Origin: a virus
Virus record (IMG/VR): IMGVR_UViG_3300020020_000104
Location: 1-37,663 of that record
Direction: 5' to 3' (one strand)
DNA: 37,663 nucleotides
Positions 14,764 through 21,573 of the stretch are shown piece by piece (the stretch's first letter is position 1; every line of letters begins with the position of its first letter). The notes below the pieces were generated by a model. It made no database searches, had not been told where the DNA came from, and worked only from the letters and a program-made list of their open reading frames with translations. A program made the position numbers and the translations under genes.

Positions 14764-15663
14764 TTATTTGTCCAGTCGGAACCTTAGGAATTGTGGGAAC
14801 CGGTGACCGGAGTCGTCGCGACCCACTTTGCCGAAGTATCTCATCTCGAACCAACGGCCGATGTACACTTCGGGAGCGTGCGAGATGGTGAAGCGCATGG
14901 CATCTTCCATGCCCGAGCACTTGCCTGTCGTACCGTCTTCCGCTTTGTACTCGATCGCACCGATCAAGCCATCGTACTTACCTTGGCCCTTAGTGAATCC
15001 AGTCACCACGGCATCAATGGTCTCGAAAGCTTTGACCTTGAACCACGTGTTCGCTTTCCGCTTACCTGGATGGTACGGAGCGTTTGGGTTCTTGAGGATG
15101 ATACCTTCTCCGCCACGCTTGACGATACCGGTGTAGATGCTCTCGAGGAACCTATCCCACATAGGGACTTTGTGAACCAAGGGCCAGATAACGCCCATGT
15201 TCGAATTGAACAAGACGTCGAGTTCCTTGCGACGAGTAGCTCCCGGCAACCCGGTCATGTCTTGCTCAGAGCTCCACAGGAGATCGAAGACATTGAACGT
15301 CATCACTTGGTTCAACGCTCGGCTGATCTCGGAGTGCTTCCGGTTGGCTTCGGCGACTCCTGAACCCAAGACACGCATCGTCAGATTGAAGTCGATGGAC
15401 ATGGTGTTCATGTTCGTGTAGCCAAGCTCGCCATCGACGATACAACCAGGAAACATCCGTTGGAGATCGCCAACGATCTTCGGGACTTTCTCGGTGAGGG
15501 TCTTACCGCCTCTGGAGTACAAGAAGGGCGCGGAGGGATTGCGCATGTCTGCAACGCATCGAACTCCGTCGAGCTTCGGCTCCATGTAGTAGCCCATTGC
15601 CTTAGTTGGAATCTTGTCCCAATCCAGAGGACACGCAAGCATTGGTTCGATCACACTACCCAT
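14764..15663 (-). CDS. ATP-dependent DNA ligase
   Basis: 299 residues. Motif I EPKLDGVRC (28-36) with the adenylated Lys30, motif III VDGELG, motif IV EGIILKNP and motif V WFKVKAF mark the nucleotidyltransferase domain; the remainder (GRWFEMRYFGKVGRDDSGHRF region) is an OB-fold as in phage T7-size ligases. It seals nicks in replicating phage DNA. The start ATG 15663 follows GGAGGGACTCGA and overlaps the preceding gene by 13 nt. Confidence 0.92.
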   Translation of the reverse strand: MGSVIEPMLACPLDWDKIPTKAMGYYMEPKLDGVRCVADMRNPSAPFLYSRGGKTLTEKVPKIVGDLQRMFPGCIVDGELGYTNMNTMSIDFNLTMRVLGSGVAEANRKHSEISRALNQVMTFNVFDLLWSSEQDMTGLPGATRRKELDVLFNSNMGVIWPLVHKVPMWDRFLESIYTGIVKRGGEGIILKNPNAPYHPGKRKANTWFKVKAFETIDAVVTGFTKGQGKYDGLIGAIEYKAEDGTTGKCSGMEDAMRFTISHAPEVYIGRWFEMRYFGKVGRDDSGHRFPQFLRFRLDK

Positions 15664-16043
15664 TCGAGTCCCTCCTCGGCAGCCAGCTTCGACATGGCCT
15701 CACGAAGACCCTCTGTGGTCCAGATGTCTACATCGGCTTCGAGATAGTTGATCAGGTACTCCTTCAGGTCAGCTCCGCTATCGTCGCAGACAAACATCGT
15801 GCCAACGATCGGCGAGCGGCCATACAAGACCCAAGCCTTCTTGTTGATGCTGAGAGGCTTGAATCGTCCGACGTCGTCGATCCATCCGACGAGTGGGGCT
15901 CCGAAGGTCAGCAGCCTCCCTTCTACCTTCGGAGCGAGCGTCACGACGCTGCAGATCGGAAAGTACTTGTTGGCCTCTTCGAAAGCATCACCGACGCAAC
16001 GCGTGATAGTTCCGTCGACATCGATTCGGATACACTTGGTCAC
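15651..16043 (-). CDS. DUF3846-like protein
   Basis: 130 residues from GTG 16043 (GTGA overlap). IRIDVDGTITRC near the N-terminus, a middle VGWIDDVGRFKPLSINKKAW and SPIVGTMFVCDD resemble DUF3846, a small phage/plasmid family of unknown role in which the N-terminal acids are conserved. The DVDGT start could also be read as a HAD-phosphatase motif, but no other HAD motifs follow. Confidence 0.55.
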   Translation of the reverse strand: MTKCIRIDVDGTITRCVGDAFEEANKYFPICSVVTLAPKVEGRLLTFGAPLVGWIDDVGRFKPLSINKKAWVLYGRSPIVGTMFVCDDSGADLKEYLINYLEADVDIWTTEGLREAMSKLAAEEGLEWVV

Positions 16044-16342
16044 TCGCTGACCTCACGATCCTCGTCGATACCGGTGTACTCACCGTCGATCTCGAGCGAA
16101 CCGTCTTCGAGAACGGAGAGGTTGACATGAGTGCCGTTCGTCGTAGGACTCCAGAGATCAACGATCTCCTGCAGCTCGTGTGCCAGGGTTTCCTTTGCCC
16201 TGAACGTGCCGTCGTACTCGATGTAGAACGTTCTACCGTCCTCATGAGTAACGTGCAGGCAAGCCATTTGCTTCGGTGGCTGCTTCGCTTCTCTGTCCTC
16301 AAAGGAAAGAGAAACCGCAGCAATCCAACGTGGTAGTTCCAT
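16040..16342 (-). CDS. Unknown protein, 100 residues
   Basis: Start set at ATG 16342, because GAAAGGTAC lies just ahead, the same leader motif as four other genes of this arm. The product is mainly beta (MACLHVTHEDGRTFYIEYDG) with an acidic end (GIDEDREVSE). It is the first gene after a 206-nt structured, non-coding stretch. Confidence 0.6.
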   Translation of the reverse strand: MELPRWIAAVSLSFEDREAKQPPKQMACLHVTHEDGRTFYIEYDGTFRAKETLAHELQEIVDLWSPTTNGTHVNLSVLEDGSLEIDGEYTGIDEDREVSE

Positions 16343-16372
16343 TGGTACCTTTCTGGGTCTGGGCATGGATAT

Positions 16373-16420
16373 GGAGAGCCAGAGCGCGGGCACTTGAGGA
16401 GTATTGCGCTCTGACTCTCC
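16373..16420 (-). promoter_or_regulatory. Long intergenic hairpin (15-bp stem)
   Basis: Arms 16373-16387 and 16406-16420 pair over 15 bp (14 Watson-Crick pairs and one G-U in minus-strand RNA) with an 18-nt loop. No U-run follows, so it is not a classic terminator. It would lie in the leader of the 16040-16342 gene if transcription comes from P3. A second, shorter stem (8 positions, 7 paired, loop 6) lies just upstream near 16427-16449. RNA processing or leader regulation is possible. Confidence 0.5.
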
Positions 16421-16534
16421 ACGGAGACGGAGGAGCCTTACAGCTCCCCCGCCCTAGCACTTTGTTTAACGTCGTTCGCCTTCGACGCACCTAGCAGTCT
16501 GCGGAACTCTAGGTGATTCCTGGTAACTCAACCT

Positions 16535-16556
16535 GAGTGGGCGAACCCTCAGGCCG
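16535..16556 (-). terminator. Possible terminator hairpin at the end of the PQxxYxY gene
   Basis: The minus strand carries CCTGAG and CTCAGG arms around a GGTTCGCCCA loop that can pair further, directly at the TGA of the 16549-16986 gene, and is followed by TTGAG. The stem is convincing, but the U-tract is weak, so termination would be partial. Confidence 0.35.
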
Positions 16557-16986
16557 CGCTACCCGGCTTCGCAGCACTGGCCGTTGGCTTCGGCTGTGCA
16601 GGAGTGGGCTCTGCCGGCTTCGCAGCTGCAGCGGTAGCATCCTTGGCAGCTTGAGCATCTTTCGCAGCCTTCGCCTGCTCACGCTCCGTCTTCCGCTGCG
16701 CCTGACCGTCGATCCAGGCGAGACCTTCCTTCAGCTTCACACAGAAGCGCGGGCTGACACCGTCGCCACGATCCTGTGTGACTTCGGCGAAGCTCTTGGA
16801 GTTGCGGATGTAGCCGTAGATGAACTGCGGTCGCGTGGTTCCCGGAGCGTTGCCCTTGTGCTTGTCGACTTCCTTCGCGAAGTCGACCGCAGTGACGTAG
16901 CCTTCAGGTGCCGGCGTCTTCTTGGTCTTGGCGGGCTCTTCTGCCTTTGGTGTTTCTGGTGTTGGGTTGGTCGCTGTATCTGACAT
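16549..16986 (-). CDS. HTH-like protein of the PQxxYxY family with Ala/Pro-rich tails
   Basis: 145 residues. The central part, 29-93, reads GYVTAVDFAKEVDKHKG, then RPQFIYGYIRN and PRFCVKLKEGLAWID, which follows the same order as the HTH proteins at 11469-11711 and 18801-19124 (helix, PQxxYxY, strand, Asp). Both tails are rich in Ala, Pro and Lys and probably disordered. A DNA-binding role is inferred. It is the first gene behind promoter P3. Confidence 0.6.
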   Translation of the reverse strand: MSDTATNPTPETPKAEEPAKTKKTPAPEGYVTAVDFAKEVDKHKGNAPGTTRPQFIYGYIRNSKSFAEVTQDRGDGVSPRFCVKLKEGLAWIDGQAQRKTEREQAKAAKDAQAAKDATAAAAKPAEPTPAQPKPTASAAKPGSAA

Positions 16987-17048
16987 GATGTTCTGTAGCC
17001 TCCCTGGGCCTTTGTTTCAGTCGCAGCTTCGCTGCGCTTACAAGATTG

Positions 17049-17087
17049 ATTATACCTCGGTTCTATGGACCAAAGCTAGTCGGCAAA
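17049..17087 (-). promoter_or_regulatory. Two-block phage promoter P3
   Basis: TTTGCCGACT (17078-17087) and TATAAT (17049-17054) on the minus strand, in the same spacing as P1 and P2. TAGCTT occupies the -35 place with an 18-nt spacer. It leads into the 16549-16986 gene. Confidence 0.7.
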
Positions 17088-17113
17088 TGAATTTCTTTCG
17101 CACGCTACCGTGG

Positions 17114-17434
17114 TCACAACAAACCATGCGCAATCCTCCAGACGATACGTCGATGTAGGAGTCGTCGCGCTGGCAATGAACCTGCCCACATGATCGGTAT
17201 TCCTAGTGGCCAACCGATGATCGAAACGCACAATATCACCCCTGGTGGGATGGCAGTGAGCGCGACGATAATGGCTAGGAACCAGAGGAACATTTCCCGT
17301 GGTGGTTTGCCTGGATCTTCTCGCTCGGGCTCGTCGGCTCTCGACCACTGCTCCAGAACCTTGTTCCGAAGATGTGGCGAGAGCCGATCGAGCATCGAGT
17401 CCAGACCCTCAGGTTGATGAGGCTCCGGATCCAT
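17114..17434 (-). CDS. Membrane protein with two spans
   Basis: 106 residues. A soluble, acidic N-terminal half with a predicted helix (LDSMLDRLSPHLRNKVLEQW) is followed by FLWFLAIIVALTAIPPGVIL and VSIIGWPLGIPIMWAGSL, two membrane helices, and a basic C-terminus (ARRLLHRRIVWR). It may be a host-envelope effector. No family is recognised. It ends close to the shared promoter P3, and the next upstream gene stops 3 nt before its start. Confidence 0.6.
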   Translation of the reverse strand: MDPEPHQPEGLDSMLDRLSPHLRNKVLEQWSRADEPEREDPGKPPREMFLWFLAIIVALTAIPPGVILCVSIIGWPLGIPIMWAGSLPARRLLHRRIVWRIAHGLL

Positions 17435-17436
17435 TG

Positions 17437-17637
17437 CTACTCAGCAGCAATGAGCGTCACTTCTAGCGTCTCGGGGTCGCCGAGAGTCTTGAGCGCGGCC
17501 TTCGAAACGTACAACGCTCCGATGGCCTCAGGCTTCCCGTTCGCCGAAACCTCTTGGAAGAGGACCTTGTTCTTGGTCTCTCGTTCCACACGAAAGGTTC
17601 TGGTAACGGGTGTTGATACTAGCTCTTCACCTGGCAA
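17437..17637 (-). CDS. Small beta-rich conserved phage protein, 66 residues
   Basis: The start is taken as TTG 17637, with AAGGAG seven bases ahead; the longer frame upstream is arginine-rich and overlaps another gene. TRTFRVERETKNKVLFQEVS and EAIGALYVSKAALKTLG have the look of a small beta sheet plus helix found in many actinobacteriophage early genes of unknown role. It overlaps the 17627-17821 gene by 11 nt. Confidence 0.65.
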   Translation of the reverse strand: MPGEELVSTPVTRTFRVERETKNKVLFQEVSANGKPEAIGALYVSKAALKTLGDPETLEVTLIAAE

Positions 17638-17821
17638 CTGCCTTCTCCTTCTTGGGTTTGACTGAATCTTTGATGACTCGCGGAGTCGACGTGCGCTTCC
17701 TCGGGGTCGTGACGGTCTTGATCTCGATCTCTCGGACCGGCTGACCATTGATGTTGCACTCGAAGTCGCCGTGCTTGTCGACGGCTTCCTGGAGCTGCCT
17801 GATCATTTCCGTCGCTTTCAT
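17627..17821 (-). CDS. Small protein of the MKA(T/S)E pair, 64 residues
   Basis: Starts MKATEMIRQLQEAVDKHGDF and ends in a Lys/Arg-rich tail (VTTPRKRTSTPRVI, KPKKEKAVAR). Its first 20 residues match those of the next gene upstream (MKASELVEKIQEMIEAHGDL), so the two arose by duplication. The basic tail may bind nucleic acid. Function unknown. Confidence 0.65.
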   Translation of the reverse strand: MKATEMIRQLQEAVDKHGDFECNINGQPVREIEIKTVTTPRKRTSTPRVIKDSVKPKKEKAVAR

Positions 17822-17964
17822 TGGATCACGAACGAAGCGCCGGACTCTTCGTCGCCCTCGAAGTACTCGACTTCGACTTCGAGATCCGACTCGTCAGCGA
17901 TGTCGAGGTCACCGTGTGCCTCGATCATCTCCTGGATCTTTTCGACCAGTTCAGATGCTTTCAT
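17818..17964 (-). CDS. Small acidic protein of the MKA(T/S)E pair, 48 residues
   Basis: From ATG 17964, with AAGAAGG ahead, overlapping its paralogue by 4 nt (ATGA). After the shared MKASELVEKIQEMIEAHGDL the rest is strongly acidic (DESDLEVEVEYFEGDEE), the opposite of its neighbour's basic tail. The opposite charges suggest the two products might pair; this is speculation from sequence. Confidence 0.65.
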   Translation of the reverse strand: MKASELVEKIQEMIEAHGDLDIADESDLEVEVEYFEGDEESGASFVIQ

Positions 17965-17995
17965 GTGCCTTCTTTCTGTTGTGGGTTTACTGTGA

Positions 17996-18649
17996 TCATA
18001 GGTACTGTCCGAACCACTCGTCGGAAGGATTCGCGGATGCTTCTGGCTTCCGGAGGAAGATGTGGTTCGATCCTTGGTCGAGATCGGCTCCCTGCATCTG
18101 GTTCTTGACCCACTCTCGGTCATCCAGTGACGCAACTTTGATCTTTCCGTCCTGGAAGCTCAGAACGATTCCGCCGAGCGCTGGATCGATGTCGTCGAGG
18201 TTAAGCTCGATCACTGTACCCTCGCGTTGTCCCTCGAGGAAGGACTCGTAGATGTCAGGATGAAACTCTTCCAGGTGCTGCTCGATCATTGCCTGAGCGA
18301 CACGAACGTCATCTTGGAACAACCAGTAGATGTCCTGGAGATTGCCGGGCAAGAAGTCGTCACCGCGAGCTTTCCGAGCGATAGCGTCGCGTTCGATTCG
18401 GTCAGCAGCAATGCGAACGTTGCCTGTTCCGTACTTCACGTACGTGGCAGTCCGGATCAGCTCCATAATGTCGCTGCCGTGATCCAGCTGCATCATCATG
18501 TACGAGTTGCACGACATCACCTCTTCGAGTGTGCCATGCTCCCACGCTTCCTTACACTGATCCAGGAGAGCCTGAATCGTGTCGAAAGCTGACATACCTA
18601 GATCGCCGACCAACTGTTTGGTCACCGAACAGGTTTCTTCGATGGACAT
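17996..18649 (-). CDS. Unknown protein, 217 residues
   Basis: Start at ATG 18649 with AGGAGG four bases ahead; the longer frame runs through structured non-coding DNA. Helical N-terminal two thirds (FDTIQALLDQCKEAWEHG, NLQDIYWLFQDDVRVAQAMI), then a beta-rich part (GTVIELNLDDIDPALGGIVL, DGKIKVASLDD). Acidic overall. No family recognised. It has a long, folded leader (18650-18800). Confidence 0.65.
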   Translation of the reverse strand: MSIEETCSVTKQLVGDLGMSAFDTIQALLDQCKEAWEHGTLEEVMSCNSYMMMQLDHGSDIMELIRTATYVKYGTGNVRIAADRIERDAIARKARGDDFLPGNLQDIYWLFQDDVRVAQAMIEQHLEEFHPDIYESFLEGQREGTVIELNLDDIDPALGGIVLSFQDGKIKVASLDDREWVKNQMQGADLDQGSNHIFLRKPEASANPSDEWFGQYL

Positions 18650-18660
18650 TAATCCTCCTA

Positions 18661-18781
18661 GTACCTTCGGGCAGTGCTCGCTGTAAGCACTCGTGGATCC
18701 TGGAGAGCTGGCGAAGGTACAAACTCCCGCCCTCCAGGACCCGCGGGTGCTCACAACGCGCCATTTCTACGTTGTGAGCAC
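18661..18781 (-). promoter_or_regulatory. Heavily structured leader/intergenic region
   Basis: Several strong inverted repeats lie in 121 nt: a perfect 12-bp stem (18747-18758 with 18770-18781, 11-nt loop); a perfect 9-bp pair (18661-18669 with 18712-18720) that encloses a 5-bp hairpin (18674-18678 with 18686-18690); and an 8-bp pair (18698-18705 with 18732-18739) that competes with the 9-bp one. The two cannot form at once, which is how RNA switches and attenuators look. No U-run follows. No known riboswitch class was recognised. Confidence 0.5.
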
Positions 18782-18800
18782 ACCGCCCCCTCCAACGGAG

Positions 18801-19124
18801 TCAGCTGGTCAAACCAGCGAGCTCCGCGGCCTCCTTCGCACGCTTCTCAGCGTTCCGTTGTGCACGTGCGAACAAGAACTCGACAGCATCGTCGAGGTCG
18901 ATCACGAGCTTGCCGGTGTTGTTGTAGTGCGCCGGGATCCTCTTGCTCGCGACGTAGTTGTACATCATCTGCGGGATCACCCCGAGGAACTTCGCCAACA
19001 TGATCGGATTGATCACGCCTTCCTCCATCTGGGTACGCAGTCTCGGCTCGGTCAACGCGAACGTCTCGAGCGCCTCACGCAGCTTCGCGTGGGTGACTTC
19101 GACTTCGGTGTCTTCGGTTGTCAT
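18801..19124 (-). CDS. HTH protein of the PQxxYxY family
   Basis: 107 residues. After a helical leader (HAKLREALETFALTEPRLR) comes INPIMLAKFLGVIPQMMYNY, VASKRIPAHYNNTGKLVIDLDDAVEFL, then a charged helix (RAQRNAEKRAKEAAEL). This is a clear helix-turn-helix with a following strand and Asp-rich turn, like excisionase/MerR-type domains, and parallels 11469-11711. First gene behind promoter P4. A phage transcription regulator is likely. Confidence 0.7.
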   Translation of the reverse strand: MTTEDTEVEVTHAKLREALETFALTEPRLRTQMEEGVINPIMLAKFLGVIPQMMYNYVASKRIPAHYNNTGKLVIDLDDAVEFLFARAQRNAEKRAKEAAELAGLTS

Positions 19125-19206
19125 TGTCCTACTCCTGTGCTTGGTTGTTGTTTGGTGGGTTCGATTTGGCTTGGAACAGCGTCTTGAAGGTGCGCTGTTA
19201 TAAATA

Positions 19207-19244
19207 ATTATATAGCATCACGATGGGAAAATCAAGTCGGCAAA
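19207..19244 (-). promoter_or_regulatory. Two-block phage promoter P4
   Basis: TTTGCCGACT (19235-19244), TTGATT as -35 with a 17-nt spacer, and TATAAT (19207-19212) on the minus strand; the block begins 32 nt before TATAAT, one less than P1-P3. It leads into the HTH gene and overlaps the end of the acetyltransferase gene. Confidence 0.72.
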
Positions 19245-19570
19245 TCAGTGACCTTGGGATCACGTCGCATCGCTGTTTCGGCTTCGGGGATGAGTTCGAA
19301 TCCGAGCGTCTGGTAGAAAGCGATTAGTCGAGGCAAGTTCACGCTCGGCTCTTGCGGATCGGCGTTGAGCACGAGTATCACCCCCTCCCGATCCGCATCG
19401 GCACATACCGACTCCATCATGGCTCGTGCGTGACCTTTGTTTCTGACGTTCCTCGAAGTCTGCACTTCCGTGATGAGAGCCAGCTTGTCGTTGGTCTCGT
19501 GCATCACGTGGACTGTGCAGAGTCCGAAGGCAGTGCCCGTCGAGGGCATGCATGCGTAGGTGTGCTTCAT
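19232..19570 (-). CDS. GNAT-family N-acetyltransferase
   Basis: 112 residues. LITEVQTSRNVRNKGHARAM (33-52) is strand 4 plus the acetyl-CoA loop, with RNKGHA in the place of the usual Q/RxxGxG/A; VILVLNADPQEP is strand 5 and LIAFYQTLGFEL (84-95) the final motif. The target could be a small molecule, host protein or antibiotic-like compound; the sequence does not tell. It overlaps the preceding gene by 4 nt. Confidence 0.8.
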   Translation of the reverse strand: MKHTYACMPSTGTAFGLCTVHVMHETNDKLALITEVQTSRNVRNKGHARAMMESVCADADREGVILVLNADPQEPSVNLPRLIAFYQTLGFELIPEAETAMRRDPKVTDLPT

Positions 19571-19806
19571 TCTCCTGCGTTTGCCTTCCGGGTCTTCCAG
19601 GCCTTCTTCATCGCCTTCGACCTCCGGTCGTACTCCGCCTGACGATTCGCTGCACGCGTCGCGGCTGCTCGTTGTCCCGAAGTCATTCCTCCTGAGCCGT
19701 TGAGCGATGCGTTGAACACTTCTGCCGCTGCAAGCAACGCTCGCAACCGCTCGATCTCGGCGATTATAGGCGCCGTGTCGATCTTGACGATGATGTTCTG
19801 TTTCAC
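19567..19806 (-). CDS. Small coiled-coil protein with basic tail, 79 residues
   Basis: Start at GTG 19806, which forms a GTGA overlap with the membrane miniprotein; the longer frame overlaps that gene completely. APIIAEIERLRALLAAAEVF is a coiled-coil helix; the C-terminus (YDRRSKAMKKAWKTRKANAG) is very basic and could bind nucleic acid. Function unknown. Confidence 0.6.
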   Translation of the reverse strand: MKQNIIVKIDTAPIIAEIERLRALLAAAEVFNASLNGSGGMTSGQRAAATRAANRQAEYDRRSKAMKKAWKTRKANAGE

Positions 19807-19946
19807 TTCGTACCCACTTTCAGTGTTGTTAGTTGTTTCGGTGTGTTGTGTTGGTGAACTCGGTTGTCGGCATCGTGCGCACCCACTACGAGTACGATCA
19901 TCAAGATGACGAACAAAGACCACACGATCAGTCGTTCACGCAGCAT
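19803..19946 (-). CDS. Single-span membrane miniprotein, 47 residues
   Basis: ATG 19946 is chosen because AAGGAGGA lies five bases ahead. MLRERLIVWSLFVILMIVLV is a membrane helix after a short basic N-terminus, followed by a polar tail. Together with 12007-12126 and 13514-13744 it makes at least three tiny membrane proteins in the early arm. Confidence 0.65.
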   Translation of the reverse strand: MLRERLIVWSLFVILMIVLVVGAHDADNRVHQHNTPKQLTTLKVGTK

Positions 19947-20479
19947 CAGTCCTCCTTCATGTCGTCGTCGTACAGCCACGCGGTACACTTCTTGCAACGG
20001 TAGTCACTCGGCACAGTGTTGGGCTCGATCGTGTTCACTTCGCCACACTCACGACACACTACTTCCTGTGGTTTGTTGAGGCGAAACATGGGGTCGCCGT
20101 CTTCCGACATTCCTGACCACTCGATCATTCCCTCTTCGGTCATCTCGGAGAGTGCGGCTGTTACCTCGTCCTCCGTAACTCGGTGTGGTGGGTCCTTCCG
20201 GAAGTGTCGATTGCGTGTGATCGCTCTGGACAACACGTTCGCTGTCAGCTCGTTCAGGATGCTGTAGTACAACGCTGCAAACTCTTCGTCGTTGTCCATC
20301 GCTTCTCGCAGACGTACGGCGTCCACCTCTGTCGAGATGACTTGTTCGGCAAACTCGATGAACGCGTCGTCGGTGTGCAGATCCGATAGGACGTTGTCGG
20401 CCCAACGATTGAGCGCCTCGGTGATATCGGTCACCGGCTCGTCGTGGTCCCTAAACGGAACTACCCAATGGTCTGTCAT
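19946..20479 (-). CDS. Winged-helix/zinc-ribbon protein
   Basis: 177 residues from ATG 20479 after GAAAGGTAC. Helical N-terminal half; then a winged-helix-like stretch (RVTEDEVTAALSEMTEEGMI, EWSGMSEDGDPMFRL); then a C-terminal zinc ribbon with CRECGE and CKKCT. Such C-terminal ribbons are common in nucleic-acid-binding phage proteins. The exact role is unknown. Confidence 0.6.
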   Translation of the reverse strand: MTDHWVVPFRDHDEPVTDITEALNRWADNVLSDLHTDDAFIEFAEQVISTEVDAVRLREAMDNDEEFAALYYSILNELTANVLSRAITRNRHFRKDPPHRVTEDEVTAALSEMTEEGMIEWSGMSEDGDPMFRLNKPQEVVCRECGEVNTIEPNTVPSDYRCKKCTAWLYDDDMKED

Positions 20480-20799
20480 GATTCCGTACCTTTCATTTCG
20501 TCGATTCGTTGGACTTCGAAGTTTGATGGAAAGGATGTCGGTGCCCAGTTCTTACAGTGGTCGTCCCACTTGACGTAACCGGAACCTCCTCGCCAACGTT
20601 GAACTGTTCCAGTCACACCCTTCAGTGGACCATACTTGGATAGGCACCAGAAGACTCGATCTCCTGGAATGAAGCGGAAGGAGTGGCGTCGCCATTCCCC
20701 CTCGGTATCTTCGGCGTAACGCCAGCAGCCACAATCCCATTCAGGATCGTGACCGCATTCGCCTTCTTTGGCGACTACGAGTGGTCGTTCGATCGGCAT
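20476..20799 (-). CDS. Unknown protein with an SH3/KOW-like part
   Basis: 107 residues. Cys-rich N-terminus (GECGHDPEWDCGCW) and a small beta-barrel pattern: GDRVFWCLSKYGPLKGVTGT, then GGSGYVKWDDH. Such barrels often serve as protein or RNA contacts. The start ATG 20799 lies one base after the stop of the 58-residue gene; it overlaps the next gene by 4 nt. Confidence 0.6.
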   Translation of the reverse strand: MPIERPLVVAKEGECGHDPEWDCGCWRYAEDTEGEWRRHSFRFIPGDRVFWCLSKYGPLKGVTGTVQRWRGGSGYVKWDDHCKNWAPTSFPSNFEVQRIDEMKGTES

Positions 20800-20800
20800 C

Positions 20801-20977
20801 TTACTTGTTGTACTCCTTCTTGTGGACCATGTAGAAATGGTATCGTGGGTCGCCTTTGCTGGTCATAACCCAACGTCGCATCAAGACTGGGCCGTGCGAA
20901 CCTTTGAATACAACCTTCTCCTCACCAGTCTCGACGTCCTTACGGATGAGAAGGTGTCTACCGATATGAGGCTGCAT
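20801..20977 (-). CDS. Small basic protein, 58 residues
   Basis: From ATG 20977 (TGATG overlap with the lipoprotein stop; AAGGAG further ahead) to TAA 20801. MQPHIGRHLLIRKDVETGEE, then VLMRRWVMTSKGDPRYHFYM, suggests a short beta hairpin protein rich in Arg, Lys and His. No function can be named; exact fit between its neighbours supports it. Confidence 0.65.
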   Translation of the reverse strand: MQPHIGRHLLIRKDVETGEEKVVFKGSHGPVLMRRWVMTSKGDPRYHFYMVHKKEYNK

Positions 20978-21261
20978 CAGAAGTCCACTCCTTCACAAAC
21001 GTACGTCGCGGGGAACTCCGGCGTTGCTGGATGGAAGATGAGCTCCGTGTCGGCACCGTACAAAGCACACCGCTCGCGGAAATACTCCGGATCGTCATCA
21101 GGATCACCGTCGATGATGACGTTCAGCGACTTCGTCTCCGCTGGCATGTTGCGCCACCACTGCGGGATTTCCTCAGGATGGCCCTCGTGCATGGTCGTCG
21201 AACAACCCGTTAGGGATGCGATCCCGAGAGCTGCAATTGCTAGTACCTTCTTCGGCTTCAT
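20977..21261 (-). CDS. Phage lipoprotein
   Basis: 94 residues. MKPKKVLAIAALGIASLTGC is a lipoprotein signal peptide with lipobox LTGC and the lipid-carrying C20. The mature part is acidic (IIDGDPDDDPEYFRERCALY) with two more Cys that may pair. It would sit on the outer face of the host membrane; superinfection exclusion is a common role of such phage proteins and is an inference here. Start follows a GAAAGGTCC leader. Confidence 0.75.
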   Translation of the reverse strand: MKPKKVLAIAALGIASLTGCSTTMHEGHPEEIPQWWRNMPAETKSLNVIIDGDPDDDPEYFRERCALYGADTELIFHPATPEFPATYVCEGVDF

Positions 21262-21264
21262 GGT

Positions 21265-21570
21265 TTATACGGACCTTTCAATTTGTAGGTTCCTTTGTAC
21301 GCCACCGTGGCGTTGTTCCCAGTCTTGTTCTGAGAAGTAGATGCGCAACTGGCACAACTCTGGTCGCATGTACGACTCACGAAGTGTCCTTGCAGCAACA
21401 GTATTGGCGATCTCTTCCCGTAGTCGTTCAGAGTACCTCAGCGGACTAGGCGTCCATCGGGTCTTCCGTTTCTTCAACTGAACCACAGGAGGATTTGATG
21501 AGGATCCGTTGGCTTTCTTCGGCTGCGCGCCGAGCAAGGACATCAACTTGTCGAACTCGTCACGTTCCAT
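21265..21570 (-). CDS. Unknown protein, 101 residues
   Basis: A charged N-terminal helix, a disordered basic middle (NPPVVQLKKRKTRWTPSPLR) and a helical C-terminal half (RLREEIANTVAARTLRESYM). Basic overall. No family recognised. It lies between the lipoprotein gene and the 21574 gene with gaps of 3 nt. Confidence 0.55.
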   Translation of the reverse strand: MERDEFDKLMSLLGAQPKKANGSSSNPPVVQLKKRKTRWTPSPLRYSERLREEIANTVAARTLRESYMRPELCQLRIYFSEQDWEQRHGGVQRNLQIERSV

Positions 21571-21573
21571 CGT

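Noticed and set aside
15651-16043. HAD-family phosphatase (DVDGT near the N-terminus)
   Set aside because: The later HAD motifs (conserved Thr/Ser, Lys and the acidic pair) are not visible. The DUF3846-like pattern fits better.
16343-16548. A possible tRNA or tmRNA in the structured gap (GGTTCG near the previous stop)
   Set aside because: The stems are simple hairpins. There is no cloverleaf with a proper T-arm and anticodon loop at tRNA distances.
20768-21340. A 190-codon plus-strand frame across the lipoprotein and small basic gene
   Set aside because: The minus strand has two genes with overlapping stop/start codons and a clear lipobox there. The plus frame has no ribosome site or family.
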